From: Paractinoplanes tereljensis
Lineage (GTDB): Bacteria > Actinomycetota > Actinomycetes > Mycobacteriales > Micromonosporaceae
Assembly: GCF_016862435.1 (NCBI RefSeq)
Contig: NZ_BOMY01000046.1
Span: forward strand, 62,001 to 126,000
DNA length: 64,000 nt
Direction: 5' to 3'
A model generated the notes under the pieces. That model worked only from the letters and a program-made list of their open reading frames with translations. It did no database searches and was not told the DNA's origin. Of this stretch, positions 7,300-15,702 are shown piece after piece (the first letter of the stretch is position 1; every line of letters begins with the position of its first letter). Both the position numbers and the translations under genes were made by a program.

Positions 7300-9843
7300 T
7301 CAGAACGCGCAGGCGATGACCAGCTCCGGGGTGCGGTCGGGCAGCCGGTCGAGCTTGCCGATCCGGCCGGCCGAGCGCAGGTCGCCCTCGATCAGCGCGA
7401 GCCGGTCGAGCATCTCGGCCGGGCCGAGCGCCTCGGCCAGTGGCACCTCGGCCTTCATCGACAGCTTCCGGTCGGACTTGGCCCGCCGCACCTGACGCAG
7501 CGCCTCACCGGCCAGCTCGAGCAGGCTGGTGTCGCCCTCGGGCGCGACCCGGGTCAACTCGTACTTCGTCGGCCAGGTCGCGGTGTGCACCGAGCCGTAC
7601 CGCCACCACGACCAGACCTCCTCGGTGACGTACGGCAGGAACGGGGCGAACAGCCGCAACAGCACCGACAGGCCGGCCGCCAGCGCCGCCCGCGCCGAGT
7701 CGGAGGCCGGGCCCTCGGCGTACGCCCGCTCCTTGACCAGCTCGATGTAGTCGTCGCAGAACGGCCAGAAGAATCCCTCGGTGACCTGCAGCGCCTCGGT
7801 GTGGTCGTACCGCTCGAAGGCGTCGGTCGCGGCCGTCACCACCTCGGCCAGCCGGGCCAGCATCGCCTGGTCGAGCGGCTCGGTGACCGGCTGCCGCAGC
7901 GCCTCGGCGGCCCCCAGCCCGAGCGCGAACTTCGAGGCGTTGAGCAACTTGGTCGCCAGCCGCCGGCCGACCTTGATCTGAGCCGGATCGAACGCCAGGT
8001 CGGCACCGGGCCGGCCGTTCGCCGCCCAGTAGCGGACCGCGTCCGAGCCGTTCTGCACCAGCAGGTCTTCCGGCGTGACGACGTTGCCCTTGGACTTGGC
8101 CATCTTTTTCCGGTCGGGGTCGAGGATCCAGCCGGAGAGGATCGCGTTGCGCCAGGGCAGCACGTCGCTCTCCATGTCGGCGCGCAGGACCGTGCTGAAC
8201 AGCCAGGTCCGGATGATCTCGTGCGCCTGTGGCCGGTGGTCCATCGGGAAGACCCGCCGGAACAGGTCTTCGTCGTCGTGCCAGCCGCCGACGATCTGCG
8301 GCGTGAGCGACGACGTGGCCCAGGTGTCCATCACGTCCGGATCGGCCGCGAAACCGCCGGGAACGCCCCGCTGCTCCTCGGTGTGCCCCGGGGGACACTC
8401 CGACGAAGGGTCAACCGGCAACGACGATTCGTCCGGTATGAGAAGCTGGGCGTAGTCCGGTTCGCCAGCGTCGTCGAGCCGGTACCAAACCGGGATGGGC
8501 ACGCCGAAGAACCGCTGCCGGCTGATCAGCCAATCCCCGGTCAGGCCGTTCACCCAGTGCTCGTAACGGTGCCGCATGTGCTCGGGGAACCAGCGCAGCT
8601 CCTGCCCGCGGGCCAGCATGCGCTCGCGGATCTCGGGATCGCGCCCGCCGTTGCGGATGAACCACTGCCGGCTCGTGACGATCTCGAGCGGCGAGTCGCC
8701 CTTCTCGTAGAACTTCACCGGATGGGTGATCGGCGTCGGTTCCCCGATCAGGTCGCCGGCCTCGGTGAGGACCCGGACGATCTCCCGCCGGGCGGCGTTG
8801 ACGGACAGGCCGGCGAACGGCTCGTAGGCCGCGACCGGGACGCCGGCCGGGCGGTCGGGCAGGAAGCGGCCGTCCCGGCCGATCACCACCCGGGTCTCCA
8901 GCTGCAGGTCACGCCACCAGGCGACGTCGGTCAGGTCGCCGAACGTACAGACCATGACGATGCCGGTGCCCTTGTCCGGTGCGGCCAGCTGGTGCTCGTA
9001 GACCGGGACCTCGACCCCGAAGAACGGCGTGCGGACGGTCTTGCCGAGCAGGTGCTGGTAGCGCTCGTCGCCCGGGTGGAAGACCAGCGCGACGCAGGCC
9101 GGCAGCAGTTCCGGCCGGGTGGTGTCGATCTCGACCGGGCCGTCCGGACCGTGGAAGCGCACCCGGTGATAGGCACCCTGGCGTTCCCGGTCCTCCAGCT
9201 CGGCCTGCGCGACCGCGGTGCGGAACCCGACGTCCCACAGCGTCGGCGCCTCGGCCGTGTACGCCTCACCGCGGGCCAGATTGTTGAGGAACGCGCGCTG
9301 CGAGACGGCCCGCGCCCGGGTGCCGATCGTCGTGTAGGTCATCTTCCAGTCGACGGACAGCCCGAGCCGCCGCCACAGCGCCTCGAAGACCTTCTCGTCC
9401 TCGGTGGTCAGCCGGTCGCAGAGCTCGACGAAGTTCCGCCGGGAGATCGAGACGGTCTCCTTGCCCGGCTTGACCGGAGGTTGCCACTGCGGGTCGTAGG
9501 GCAGGGTCGGGTCGCATCGGACACCGTAGACGACCTGCACCCGGCGCTCGGTGGGCAACCCGTTGTCGTCCCAGCCCATCGGGTAGAAGACGGTCTTGCC
9601 GCGCATCCGCTGGAACCGCGCGACCGTGTCGGTGTGCGTGTAGGAGAAGACGTGGCCCATGTGCAGCTCGCCGGATACGGTCGGCGGAGGGGTGTCGATC
9701 GCATATACATCCGCGCGCTCCTTCGAGCGGTCGAATGCATACGTGTCCTCCTCCTGCCAGCGGCGCGCCCACTTGTCCTCGAGGCCGTCCAGCGACGGTC
9801 GCTCGGGGAGACCGGCGCGCGCGGTCGTTCCCGTATCAGTCAT
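7300..9843 (-). CDS. valS: valine--tRNA ligase
   Basis: 847 residues. This class I aminoacyl-tRNA synthetase charges tRNA-Val. The HIGH motif is HMGH at 61-64 (GELHMGHVFSYTHTD) and the KMSKS loop is KMAKS at 580-584. The Rossmann core segment MGWDDNGLPTERRVQ is a signature of the ValRS type used by many actinobacteria, which differs from the E. coli type (GTDHAGIATQ). The CP1 editing domain is present (about 190-390, with IDTTRPELLPACVALVFHP). The protein ends soon after the anticodon-binding domain, so the long C-terminal coiled coil of E. coli ValRS is absent. It is a single-gene unit followed by a hairpin. Confidence 0.95.
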   Translation of the reverse strand: MTDTGTTARAGLPERPSLDGLEDKWARRWQEEDTYAFDRSKERADVYAIDTPPPTVSGELHMGHVFSYTHTDTVARFQRMRGKTVFYPMGWDDNGLPTERRVQVVYGVRCDPTLPYDPQWQPPVKPGKETVSISRRNFVELCDRLTTEDEKVFEALWRRLGLSVDWKMTYTTIGTRARAVSQRAFLNNLARGEAYTAEAPTLWDVGFRTAVAQAELEDRERQGAYHRVRFHGPDGPVEIDTTRPELLPACVALVFHPGDERYQHLLGKTVRTPFFGVEVPVYEHQLAAPDKGTGIVMVCTFGDLTDVAWWRDLQLETRVVIGRDGRFLPDRPAGVPVAAYEPFAGLSVNAARREIVRVLTEAGDLIGEPTPITHPVKFYEKGDSPLEIVTSRQWFIRNGGRDPEIRERMLARGQELRWFPEHMRHRYEHWVNGLTGDWLISRQRFFGVPIPVWYRLDDAGEPDYAQLLIPDESSLPVDPSSECPPGHTEEQRGVPGGFAADPDVMDTWATSSLTPQIVGGWHDDEDLFRRVFPMDHRPQAHEIIRTWLFSTVLRADMESDVLPWRNAILSGWILDPDRKKMAKSKGNVVTPEDLLVQNGSDAVRYWAANGRPGADLAFDPAQIKVGRRLATKLLNASKFALGLGAAEALRQPVTEPLDQAMLARLAEVVTAATDAFERYDHTEALQVTEGFFWPFCDDYIELVKERAYAEGPASDSARAALAAGLSVLLRLFAPFLPYVTEEVWSWWRYGSVHTATWPTKYELTRVAPEGDTSLLELAGEALRQVRRAKSDRKLSMKAEVPLAEALGPAEMLDRLALIEGDLRSAGRIGKLDRLPDRTPELVIACAF

Positions 9844-9892
9844 GGCTGAATGCTACGGGCCGCTGCGCTGCCGGTCGTCCGAGATTCACCGC

Positions 9893-10387
9893 TCAGGCCG
9901 CTTCGTGTGCCAGCAACTGCCGCTTCACCGGCAGTCCCCATCGATATCCGCCGAGGGAACCGTCGAGCCGCAAGACCCGGTGGCACGGGGTGAACAGTGC
10001 GACCGGGTTGCGCGCGCAGGCCGACGCGGCCGCCCGGATCGCCGCCGGCCGCCCGGAGAGCTGGGCGAACTCGCTGTAGGTCACCGGGCTGCCCGGCTTG
10101 ATCTCGCGCATCACCACCCACGCGTGCGTGATGAACGGGCCGCTGATGCGCTGCTCGACCACCACCCGGTCGAGAGCGCTCAGGTCACCCTCGAAATAGG
10201 ACCGCACCAGCCCGGTGACCGGCCCGATGTCGTCGTCGGGCTGCGCGTCCTCGCGGAGTTGCGGGTGGATCAGCGACAGCAGATCGCCCACGTCGTCGGT
10301 GAAACCGGCCGCGCGCACGCCGCCGCTCGCACCCACCACGATCGTGAGCGGGCCGGCCAGGGTGTCGATGGTGTGGTGTTTCAACAT
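9893..10387 (-). CDS. ogt: methylated-DNA--protein-cysteine S-methyltransferase
   Basis: 164 residues. It transfers the methyl group from O6-methylguanine to its own cysteine, a one-use repair reaction. The acceptor Cys135 sits in FTPCHRVLRLDGSLGGYRWGL, and the upstream helix has the expected TYSEFAQLSGRPAAIRAAASA. The N-terminal part (1-80) is the usual non-catalytic domain. The gene lies directly downstream of the Ada-AlkA fusion on the same strand with an 85-base gap, so the pair likely acts in one alkylation response. Confidence 0.93.
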   Translation of the reverse strand: MLKHHTIDTLAGPLTIVVGASGGVRAAGFTDDVGDLLSLIHPQLREDAQPDDDIGPVTGLVRSYFEGDLSALDRVVVEQRISGPFITHAWVVMREIKPGSPVTYSEFAQLSGRPAAIRAAASACARNPVALFTPCHRVLRLDGSLGGYRWGLPVKRQLLAHEAA

Positions 10388-10472
10388 GGCGTCCTCCAGG
10401 GGGTTCGGAACAAAGCCTGGCCGGTTGGGGCCGGCCGCGGGAAAGTTTCTGCGGGCCTGTGGATAACCGTGG

Positions 10473-11897
10473 TCAAGAGGCCCGCCACAGGCGGATCAGG
10501 GCGTACGACCGCCAGGGCCGCCACCGCTCGGCGTGCTTCTCCAGGGCCTTCGGTGTCGACGGCAACCCGAGGGCCGCCGCCCCGCGCCGCACCGCCAGGT
10601 CGGTCGGCAGGAACACGTCCGGGTCGCCGATCGCCCGCATCGCCACATATCCGGCGGTCCAGGCGCCGATGCCGGGCACCTCCATCAGCCGGGAGACCGA
10701 TTCCTCCCGGTTCGCGCCCGGTTCCAGATCGATCTTCCCGGCCGCGACCGCCTCGGCGAGCTGCCGGATCGTCTGCCGCCGGCTGACCGGCATCCCGAAT
10801 GCGGTGTCCGGCAACTCGGCCACCACCACCGCGCCGGGGAAACCGACCAGGTCCGGGCCGTCGAAACCGCCGGCCGCCCGGAGCATCCGGGTCAGCGTCG
10901 TCCGCGCGCCGGCCACGCTCACCTGCTGACCCACGATTGCCCGAACGGCAATTTCGAAACCGTCGACCGCGCGCGGTACCCGTACGCCCGGCTCGGTGTT
11001 TATCGACGCGCTCAGCGCGAGGTCCGCGCCCAGCGTGGCATCGACGGCGTCGGGGTCCGCATCCAGGTCGAACAGCCGCCGGCAGCGGGCCACCGCGGGC
11101 GCGAGATCGCGCACGTCGCTCAGCCGCAGCTTCGCGGAAACCCAGCGGGCGGCCGGGGTCAGCGCGACCGTCGCGCTGCCGTGCGGCAAATGCAGACCGC
11201 GACGGTACGTGTCACCGGACCGCTCCTCCATCCCCGGCAGCGCCCGCGTCTCGAGGAAGTCGAGCAGCGCCGGAACGTGCAGCGGCGACCGGTAGGCGAG
11301 CCGCAGGTTGATCGTCCCCGGCTCCGCGTCGGCCACCGGACGGCGTTCCCGCAACCGGCTCGGCGCCTGCGCGTACACCTCTTGGATCGTGTCGTTGAAT
11401 TGCCGCACGCTGCCGAAACCCGCCGCGAACGCGATCTCGGCCAGGCCGAGATCGGTGGTCTCGATCAGGATCCGCGCCGTCTGCGCGCGTTGTGCGCGGG
11501 CCAGCGCGAGCGGCCCGGCCCCCAATTCGGCGGTGAGCATCCGGTTGAGGTGTCGCTCGGTGTAACCGAGCCGGCCGGCCAGGCCCGGCACGCCCTCCCG
11601 GTCCACCACGCCGTCCCCGATCAGCCGCATCGCGCGCCCGACCAGGTCAGCCCGCACGTCCCACTCGGGCGAGCCCGGGGCGGCGTCCGGCCGGCAGCGC
11701 TTGCACGCACGGTAACCAGCGCGCTGGGCGCCGGCCGCGGTCGGGAAGAAGGAGACGTTCTCGGGTTTCGGCGTGATGGCCGGGCAGGACGGCCGGCAGT
11801 AGATGCCGGTGCTGCTCACGGCGGTGTAGAACCAGCCGTCGAAGCGCTGGTCCCGGCTGTCCACGGCCCGGTAGCACCGTTCGAAGTCCAGTTCCAT
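10473..11897 (-). CDS. Ada-type methyl sensor / AraC HTH / AlkA glycosylase fusion
   Basis: 474 residues with four parts in order. The Ada zinc/methylphosphotriester domain (1-75) has its four cysteines at 34, 38, 65 and 68 (GIYCRPSCP, CKRCRP). An AraC-type double HTH covers about 85-185. The AlkA N-terminal domain covers about 190-305. The HhH-GPD glycosylase domain (about 310-470) has VGQQVSVAGART, VPGIGAWTAGYVAMRA and the likely catalytic Asp433 in FLPTDLAVRRG. The O6-methyltransferase half of E. coli Ada is missing here and is supplied by the adjacent ogt. Role: senses alkylated DNA, activates transcription and excises 3-methyladenine-type bases. The architecture is known in actinobacteria. 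Confidence 0.93.
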   Translation of the reverse strand: MELDFERCYRAVDSRDQRFDGWFYTAVSSTGIYCRPSCPAITPKPENVSFFPTAAGAQRAGYRACKRCRPDAAPGSPEWDVRADLVGRAMRLIGDGVVDREGVPGLAGRLGYTERHLNRMLTAELGAGPLALARAQRAQTARILIETTDLGLAEIAFAAGFGSVRQFNDTIQEVYAQAPSRLRERRPVADAEPGTINLRLAYRSPLHVPALLDFLETRALPGMEERSGDTYRRGLHLPHGSATVALTPAARWVSAKLRLSDVRDLAPAVARCRRLFDLDADPDAVDATLGADLALSASINTEPGVRVPRAVDGFEIAVRAIVGQQVSVAGARTTLTRMLRAAGGFDGPDLVGFPGAVVVAELPDTAFGMPVSRRQTIRQLAEAVAAGKIDLEPGANREESVSRLMEVPGIGAWTAGYVAMRAIGDPDVFLPTDLAVRRGAAALGLPSTPKALEKHAERWRPWRSYALIRLWRAS

Positions 11898-11999
11898 GAC
11901 GTCGAGTCTGCCCTCTGTTGCCTACGAAAAGCTGGCGGGATTCGGACATGACCCTTGCGCCCGCCGGGCCGTCCGCAACCCTGCGTAAACTGGGTTTCC

Positions 12000-13085
12000 G
12001 TGAGCCTTTCCATCGGAATCGTCGGCCTGCCGAACGTCGGCAAGAGCACCCTGTTCAATGCCCTGACCAAGAACGACGTGCTGGCGGCGAACTACCCGTT
12101 CGCGACGATCGAGCCGAACGTCGGCGTGGTCGGGCTCCCCGACGAACGCCTGGGAAAGCTCGCTGAGCTGTTCAGCAGCGAGAAGATCCTGCCCGCCCCG
12201 GTGAGCTTCGTCGACATCGCCGGCCTGGTCCGCGGCGCGTCCAAGGGCCAGGGCCGAGGCAACGCGTTCCTCGCGAACATCCGCGACGCGTCCGCGATCT
12301 GCCAGGTCGTGCGCGCGTTCAGCGACCCGAACGTGCTGCACGTCGACGGCAAGGTCTCGCCCGGCGACGACATCGAGACGATCAACACCGAGCTCATCCT
12401 GGCCGACCTGCAGACGGTCGAGAAGGCGCTGCCGCGCCTGCAGAAGGAAGCCAAGCTCAAGAAGGACCGCGCGCCCGCCGTGGCCGCCGCGGAGCTGGCG
12501 TTCAAACTGCTCAACGACGGCATCACGCTGTACGCCGGGGCGGCGGCCGCCGACCTGGACGTAGAGCTGCTGGCCGAGCTGCATCTGCTCACCACGAAGC
12601 CGTTCCTCTACGTCTTCAACGTCGACGAGGCCGAGCTGGGCAACGCGGCGTTCCTGGACGAGCTGCGCGCCCTGGTCGCCCCGGCCGAGGCCGTGTTCAT
12701 GGACGCGAAGATCGAGTCCGAGCTGATCGACCTGGACGACGACGACGCCCTGGAGCTGCTGCAGTCCACCGGCCAGACCGAGCCGGGCCTGAACCGCTTG
12801 ATCAAGGTCGGCTTCGAGACGCTGGGCCTGCAGACCTACTTGACCGCCGGCCCGAAGGAAGCCCGAGCCTGGGTGATCCCGGTCGGCGCGACCGCTCCCG
12901 AGGCGGCCGGCGTGATCCACAGCGACTTCCAGCGGGGTTTCATCAAGGCCGAAATCGTCAGCTTCGACGACTTGATGACCGCAGGTTCCATGTCCGCCGC
13001 CAAGGCGGCGGGAAAGGTCCGCATGGAGGGCAAGGACTACATCATGAAGGACGGCGACGTCGTCGAGTTCCGCTTCAACGTTTAG
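12000..13085 (+). CDS. ychF: redox-regulated ATPase YchF (OLA1 family)
   Basis: 361 residues. The P-loop is GLPNVGKST at about 8-16; the effector/Walker B region is VSFVDIAGLVRGASKGQGRGN. The adenine-specificity segment NVDEAELG replaces the NKxD of true GTPases. The C-terminal TGS domain ends in GKDYIMKDGDVVEFRFNV. YchF binds ribosomes and hydrolyses ATP; it is linked to stress and translation control. The GTG at 12000 gives the normal N-terminus (SLSIGIVGLPNVGKST). It is divergent from the Ada-AlkA gene. Confidence 0.96.
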   Translation: MSLSIGIVGLPNVGKSTLFNALTKNDVLAANYPFATIEPNVGVVGLPDERLGKLAELFSSEKILPAPVSFVDIAGLVRGASKGQGRGNAFLANIRDASAICQVVRAFSDPNVLHVDGKVSPGDDIETINTELILADLQTVEKALPRLQKEAKLKKDRAPAVAAAELAFKLLNDGITLYAGAAAADLDVELLAELHLLTTKPFLYVFNVDEAELGNAAFLDELRALVAPAEAVFMDAKIESELIDLDDDDALELLQSTGQTEPGLNRLIKVGFETLGLQTYLTAGPKEARAWVIPVGATAPEAAGVIHSDFQRGFIKAEIVSFDDLMTAGSMSAAKAAGKVRMEGKDYIMKDGDVVEFRFNV

Positions 13086-13092
13086 ATGCGCC

Positions 13093-13122
13093 GCCCGGCC
13101 GGCTCAACTCTTACGGCCGGGC
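13093..13122. terminator. bidirectional terminator hairpin between ychF and Uma2 gene
   Basis: A perfect 9-base GC stem (13093-13101 with 13114-13122) and a 12-base loop sit between the convergent genes. It begins 7 bases after the ychF stop and includes the stop codon of the Uma2 gene, so it can serve both. Confidence 0.65.
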
Positions 13123-13685
13123 ACCAGGCCATCGAGATCGAGCTTGATCGTGAACGGCGTGGTGGTGCGTAGTTCGTGCCGATGGATTCCGGTCGGCGCG
13201 TACGATCGGGTGGGCTCGTCGAGCTCGTAGGCGTGGACCACCGGTGATCCGTCCTGGTCTTCGACCCGCCAGTAGTTCGGGATGCCAGCTTCCGCGTACT
13301 TGCGCAGCTTGACTGTCCGATCCCGGTGCGCCGACTCCGGCGAGACGACCTCTACGACCAGAAGAGTCTCTTCCGGAAGGTAGAAGGTGCGGGACGGATC
13401 GTACGGCGCCCTGGTGGCCAGAAGGTCAGGCTCGGGACGATTCCATCTATCGAGTCGGACCGTGATCTCCCGGTCGACCTCGATGCCTGCCGGTGCCTGA
13501 TCGGTCAGGGAGTTCACCAGTGCGGTAACCATCCGGGCATGCCAGACCCGCTGGGGGGACATCATGAAGACGAGCGCTCCATCGATCAGTTCGGTATGGC
13601 GCGGTGCTTCGGCGAGCCTGTCGAGGTCATCGGAGTACCAGCCCTCAGGGCGAGGCGGCCGCATCCACTCGGGCACCGCAGTCAT
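13104..13685 (-). CDS. Uma2-family restriction-endonuclease-fold protein
   Basis: 193 residues. It has the DUF820/Uma2 blocks: HTELIDGALVFMMSPQRVWHARMVTALVNSL, then RLDRWNRPEPDLLA, then LLVVEVVSPESAHRDRTVKLRKYAEAGIPNYW. The PD-(D/E)XK-like acidic and lysine residues (the D of EPDLL, the E of VEVVSPES and the K of TVKLRKY) are in place, so nuclease activity is possible, but no member has a settled role. The ATG at 13685 follows a gap to the next gene; the longer in-frame extension is the shadow of the neighbour. Confidence 0.85.
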   Translation of the reverse strand: MTAVPEWMRPPRPEGWYSDDLDRLAEAPRHTELIDGALVFMMSPQRVWHARMVTALVNSLTDQAPAGIEVDREITVRLDRWNRPEPDLLATRAPYDPSRTFYLPEETLLVVEVVSPESAHRDRTVKLRKYAEAGIPNYWRVEDQDGSPVVHAYELDEPTRSYAPTGIHRHELRTTTPFTIKLDLDGLVPGRKS

Positions 13686-13731
13686 GCCGTCACCGTAGCA
13701 TTTCGGTAACCCTGGCTCCGGCATGCTGCGC

Positions 13732-14358
13732 TCAGCCGAGGCGGTCTCGCACGGACGGGATCGAGATGCCCGCGAGCTGCGGCGGAAGCGCGAAGCCATC
13801 GGCGTAGAAGTCCGGCTCGGGTAGCGCCCGAAGCACTTCGTCGAAACGCAGTGTGTCGCCGTCTTCCAGATCGCCGACGACCACGCTCGTCCCGTCTGCT
13901 CCGTACTCGAACAACATGCCGGCCTCGTCAGGCATCTCGTCCCAGAACTTCGTGACGCCGCGGAGCTCACCGTTCCCGTCGTACTCCAGCATCATGATCG
14001 CTGAGCCACTCGGGTCGATGAGCTCGGTGCCGAACGCGATCGGGCGACCGGCGCCGTCATACCGGGCCATGAATCCCCAGCAAAAGCCGGCCGGCGCACC
14101 CTCCTCCCGAAGGACTGCGAACTCGGTCTCGGGATAATCACGCTCGTGCTCGGCGAAGATTGATCCGAGCTCGCCGACGAAGTATCGGACCTGGATCAGG
14201 TCACCCTTGCGATATCGCTCCCGGCGCACCAGTTCGCCGGCCGGATCGAACCACGCTCGCTCATACGCATCCGAAGCGCGGGCCTCGTACTCGGCGACTT
14301 CGTGGTCCGCACCGGAGATATCGGTCCGGAACCACGCGGTTCGCATCTCCGTGTCCAC
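13732..14358 (-). CDS. putative immunity protein, paralog 3 of 3
   Basis: 208 residues, acidic. It is clearly homologous to the two genes upstream (14362-14991 and 15073-15702). The shared C-terminus is LRALPEPDFYADGFALPPQL, and the mid part has a shared TKFW/YE block and FDPAGELVRRERY-type strand. This copy is the most diverged (GELRGVTKFWDEMPDEAG, where the others have LRAITKFWYESAD). No signal peptide or membrane helix, so it should act in the cytoplasm. Position directly behind a polymorphic toxin gene and tandem amplification suggest an immunity role; I do not recognise a named Imm family. Confidence 0.65.
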   Translation of the reverse strand: MDTEMRTAWFRTDISGADHEVAEYEARASDAYERAWFDPAGELVRRERYRKGDLIQVRYFVGELGSIFAEHERDYPETEFAVLREEGAPAGFCWGFMARYDGAGRPIAFGTELIDPSGSAIMMLEYDGNGELRGVTKFWDEMPDEAGMLFEYGADGTSVVVGDLEDGDTLRFDEVLRALPEPDFYADGFALPPQLAGISIPSVRDRLG

Positions 14359-14361
14359 CGG

Positions 14362-14991
14362 TTACTCAGGGCGGAAGTGGTCGCCTACGGACGGAATCGA
14401 CGTGCCCACCAGTTGCGGCGGAAGCGCGAAGCCATCGGCGTAGAAGTCCGGCTCGGGTAGCGCTCGGAGCACTGCCTCGAGGGGCACGCTCTCGCCCTCT
14501 TCCAGGTTGGCGACGTCGACGTTCGTTCCATCTTTCCGATACTCGAACATGAGGCCGATCTCGTCCGCTGACTCGTACCAGAACTTCGTGATAGCACGAA
14601 GGTCGCCGGCGATGCTGTAGTCCAGATTCATGATCTCCAAGTTGCGGGGATCGAAAAGGTGAAACATCAACAGGCGCCGACTGCCATCTGCGGCATATCG
14701 AGTGGTGAACTCCCAATGGAACCCCGCCGATGCTCCTTCTTTATGGACTACAGCAAAAGCGAGCTCGGGATAATCGCGTGTGTGATCGGAAGTTATTGAT
14801 TCAATATCGCTACCGTAGTAGTACACCTGGTCCAAGTTGCCGCCGTCGTACAGTTCAAGGCGAACCAAGGCGCCTGATGAGTCGAAATACCCGCGCGAAT
14901 ACGTTTCTGCGTCGCGAATCTCGTCAGCCGTCGCCTCGACCGAAGAATTCGGCTCCCAGTCCAGAAACAGCTTAGTCTGCAGGTCGTTCAT
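14362..14991 (-). CDS. putative immunity protein, paralog 2 of 3
   Basis: 209 residues, acidic and soluble. It is closest to the gene at 15073-15702. Both start with an LQ(T/S)KLFL-W-P segment and share EATADE/QVRA, YSRG(Y/L)FD(S/A)SGALVRLELY, LEIMNLDY, LRAITKFWYESAD and NLEEGESVP. The stop is 3 bases ahead of the next paralog. The nucleotide composition is more AT-rich in the middle than neighbours. Function inferred from position downstream of the toxin only. Confidence 0.65.
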   Translation of the reverse strand: MNDLQTKLFLDWEPNSSVEATADEIRDAETYSRGYFDSSGALVRLELYDGGNLDQVYYYGSDIESITSDHTRDYPELAFAVVHKEGASAGFHWEFTTRYAADGSRRLLMFHLFDPRNLEIMNLDYSIAGDLRAITKFWYESADEIGLMFEYRKDGTNVDVANLEEGESVPLEAVLRALPEPDFYADGFALPPQLVGTSIPSVGDHFRPE

Positions 14992-15072
14992 TATCGATCT
15001 CCGCCAAGCTCAAGCCATAGATACATGCCGTTTCCTCCGGTTGCGGGCGATCGCATCTCCGTGTCCACCGGG

Positions 15073-15702
15073 TTACTCAAGGTGGAAGTGGTCGCCTACC
15101 GGCGGAATTGACGTGCCTGCCAGCTGCGGTGGAAGCGCGAAGCCTTCGGCGTAGAAGTCCGGCTCGGGCAGCGCTCGGAGCACTGCCTCGAAGGGCACGC
15201 TCTCGCCCTCCTCGAGGTTGGTGACGTCGACGTTCTTGCCGTCGGGCTGGTACTCGAAGACTAGGCCGATCGAGTCCGCCGACTCGTACCAGAACTTGGT
15301 GATGGCGCGAAGCTCGCCGGTCCGGATGTAGTCCAGATTCATGATCTCCAGATCGGCCGGATCGAAGAGATGGGTCATGAACAGGCGCGGGCTGCCCTCG
15401 GCGGTATACCGGGTCGTGAACTCCCAGCGGAAGCCGGCCAGCGCTTCCTCGGTGCGAACTACGGCAAACGTGCTTCCGGGATAGTCGACGGCATGGTCGG
15501 CGGTGATCGATTCGCTCTCGCCGTTGTAGTAGTAGACATCGTGCAGCCCATCACGGCCGTACAGTTCGAGCCGCACGAGAGCCCCGGACGCGTCGAAAAG
15601 CCCTCGCGAGTATCTCTTTGCGGCTCGGACCTGGTCCGCCGTTGCCTCGACCGGCGAAGTTGGATCCCACCCTAAGAACAGTTTGCTTTGCAAGCTACTC
15701 AT
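15073..15702 (-). CDS. putative immunity protein, paralog 1 of 3 (coupled to the toxin)
   Basis: 209 residues. The ATG at 15702 overlaps the stop codon of the 1870-residue toxin gene (ATGA), so it is translated in step with the toxin, as expected for the cognate immunity protein. The protein is acidic and soluble, with the block LEIMNLDY, the segment ITKFWYESADSIGLVFEYQ and the C-terminal LRALPEPDFYAEGFALPPQL shared with the two downstream paralogs. An upstream in-frame ATG would add nine residues but lies inside the toxin gene. No named family recognised. Confidence 0.7.
   Translation of the reverse strand: MSSLQSKLFLGWDPTSPVEATADQVRAAKRYSRGLFDASGALVRLELYGRDGLHDVYYYNGESESITADHAVDYPGSTFAVVRTEEALAGFRWEFTTRYTAEGSPRLFMTHLFDPADLEIMNLDYIRTGELRAITKFWYESADSIGLVFEYQPDGKNVDVTNLEEGESVPFEAVLRALPEPDFYAEGFALPPQLAGTSIPPVGDHFHLE

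Noticed and set aside
7585..9849. A 754-codon open frame on the plus strand
   Set aside because: Antisense to valS, which has intact HMGH and KMAKS motifs. Translation is low-complexity and shows no family.
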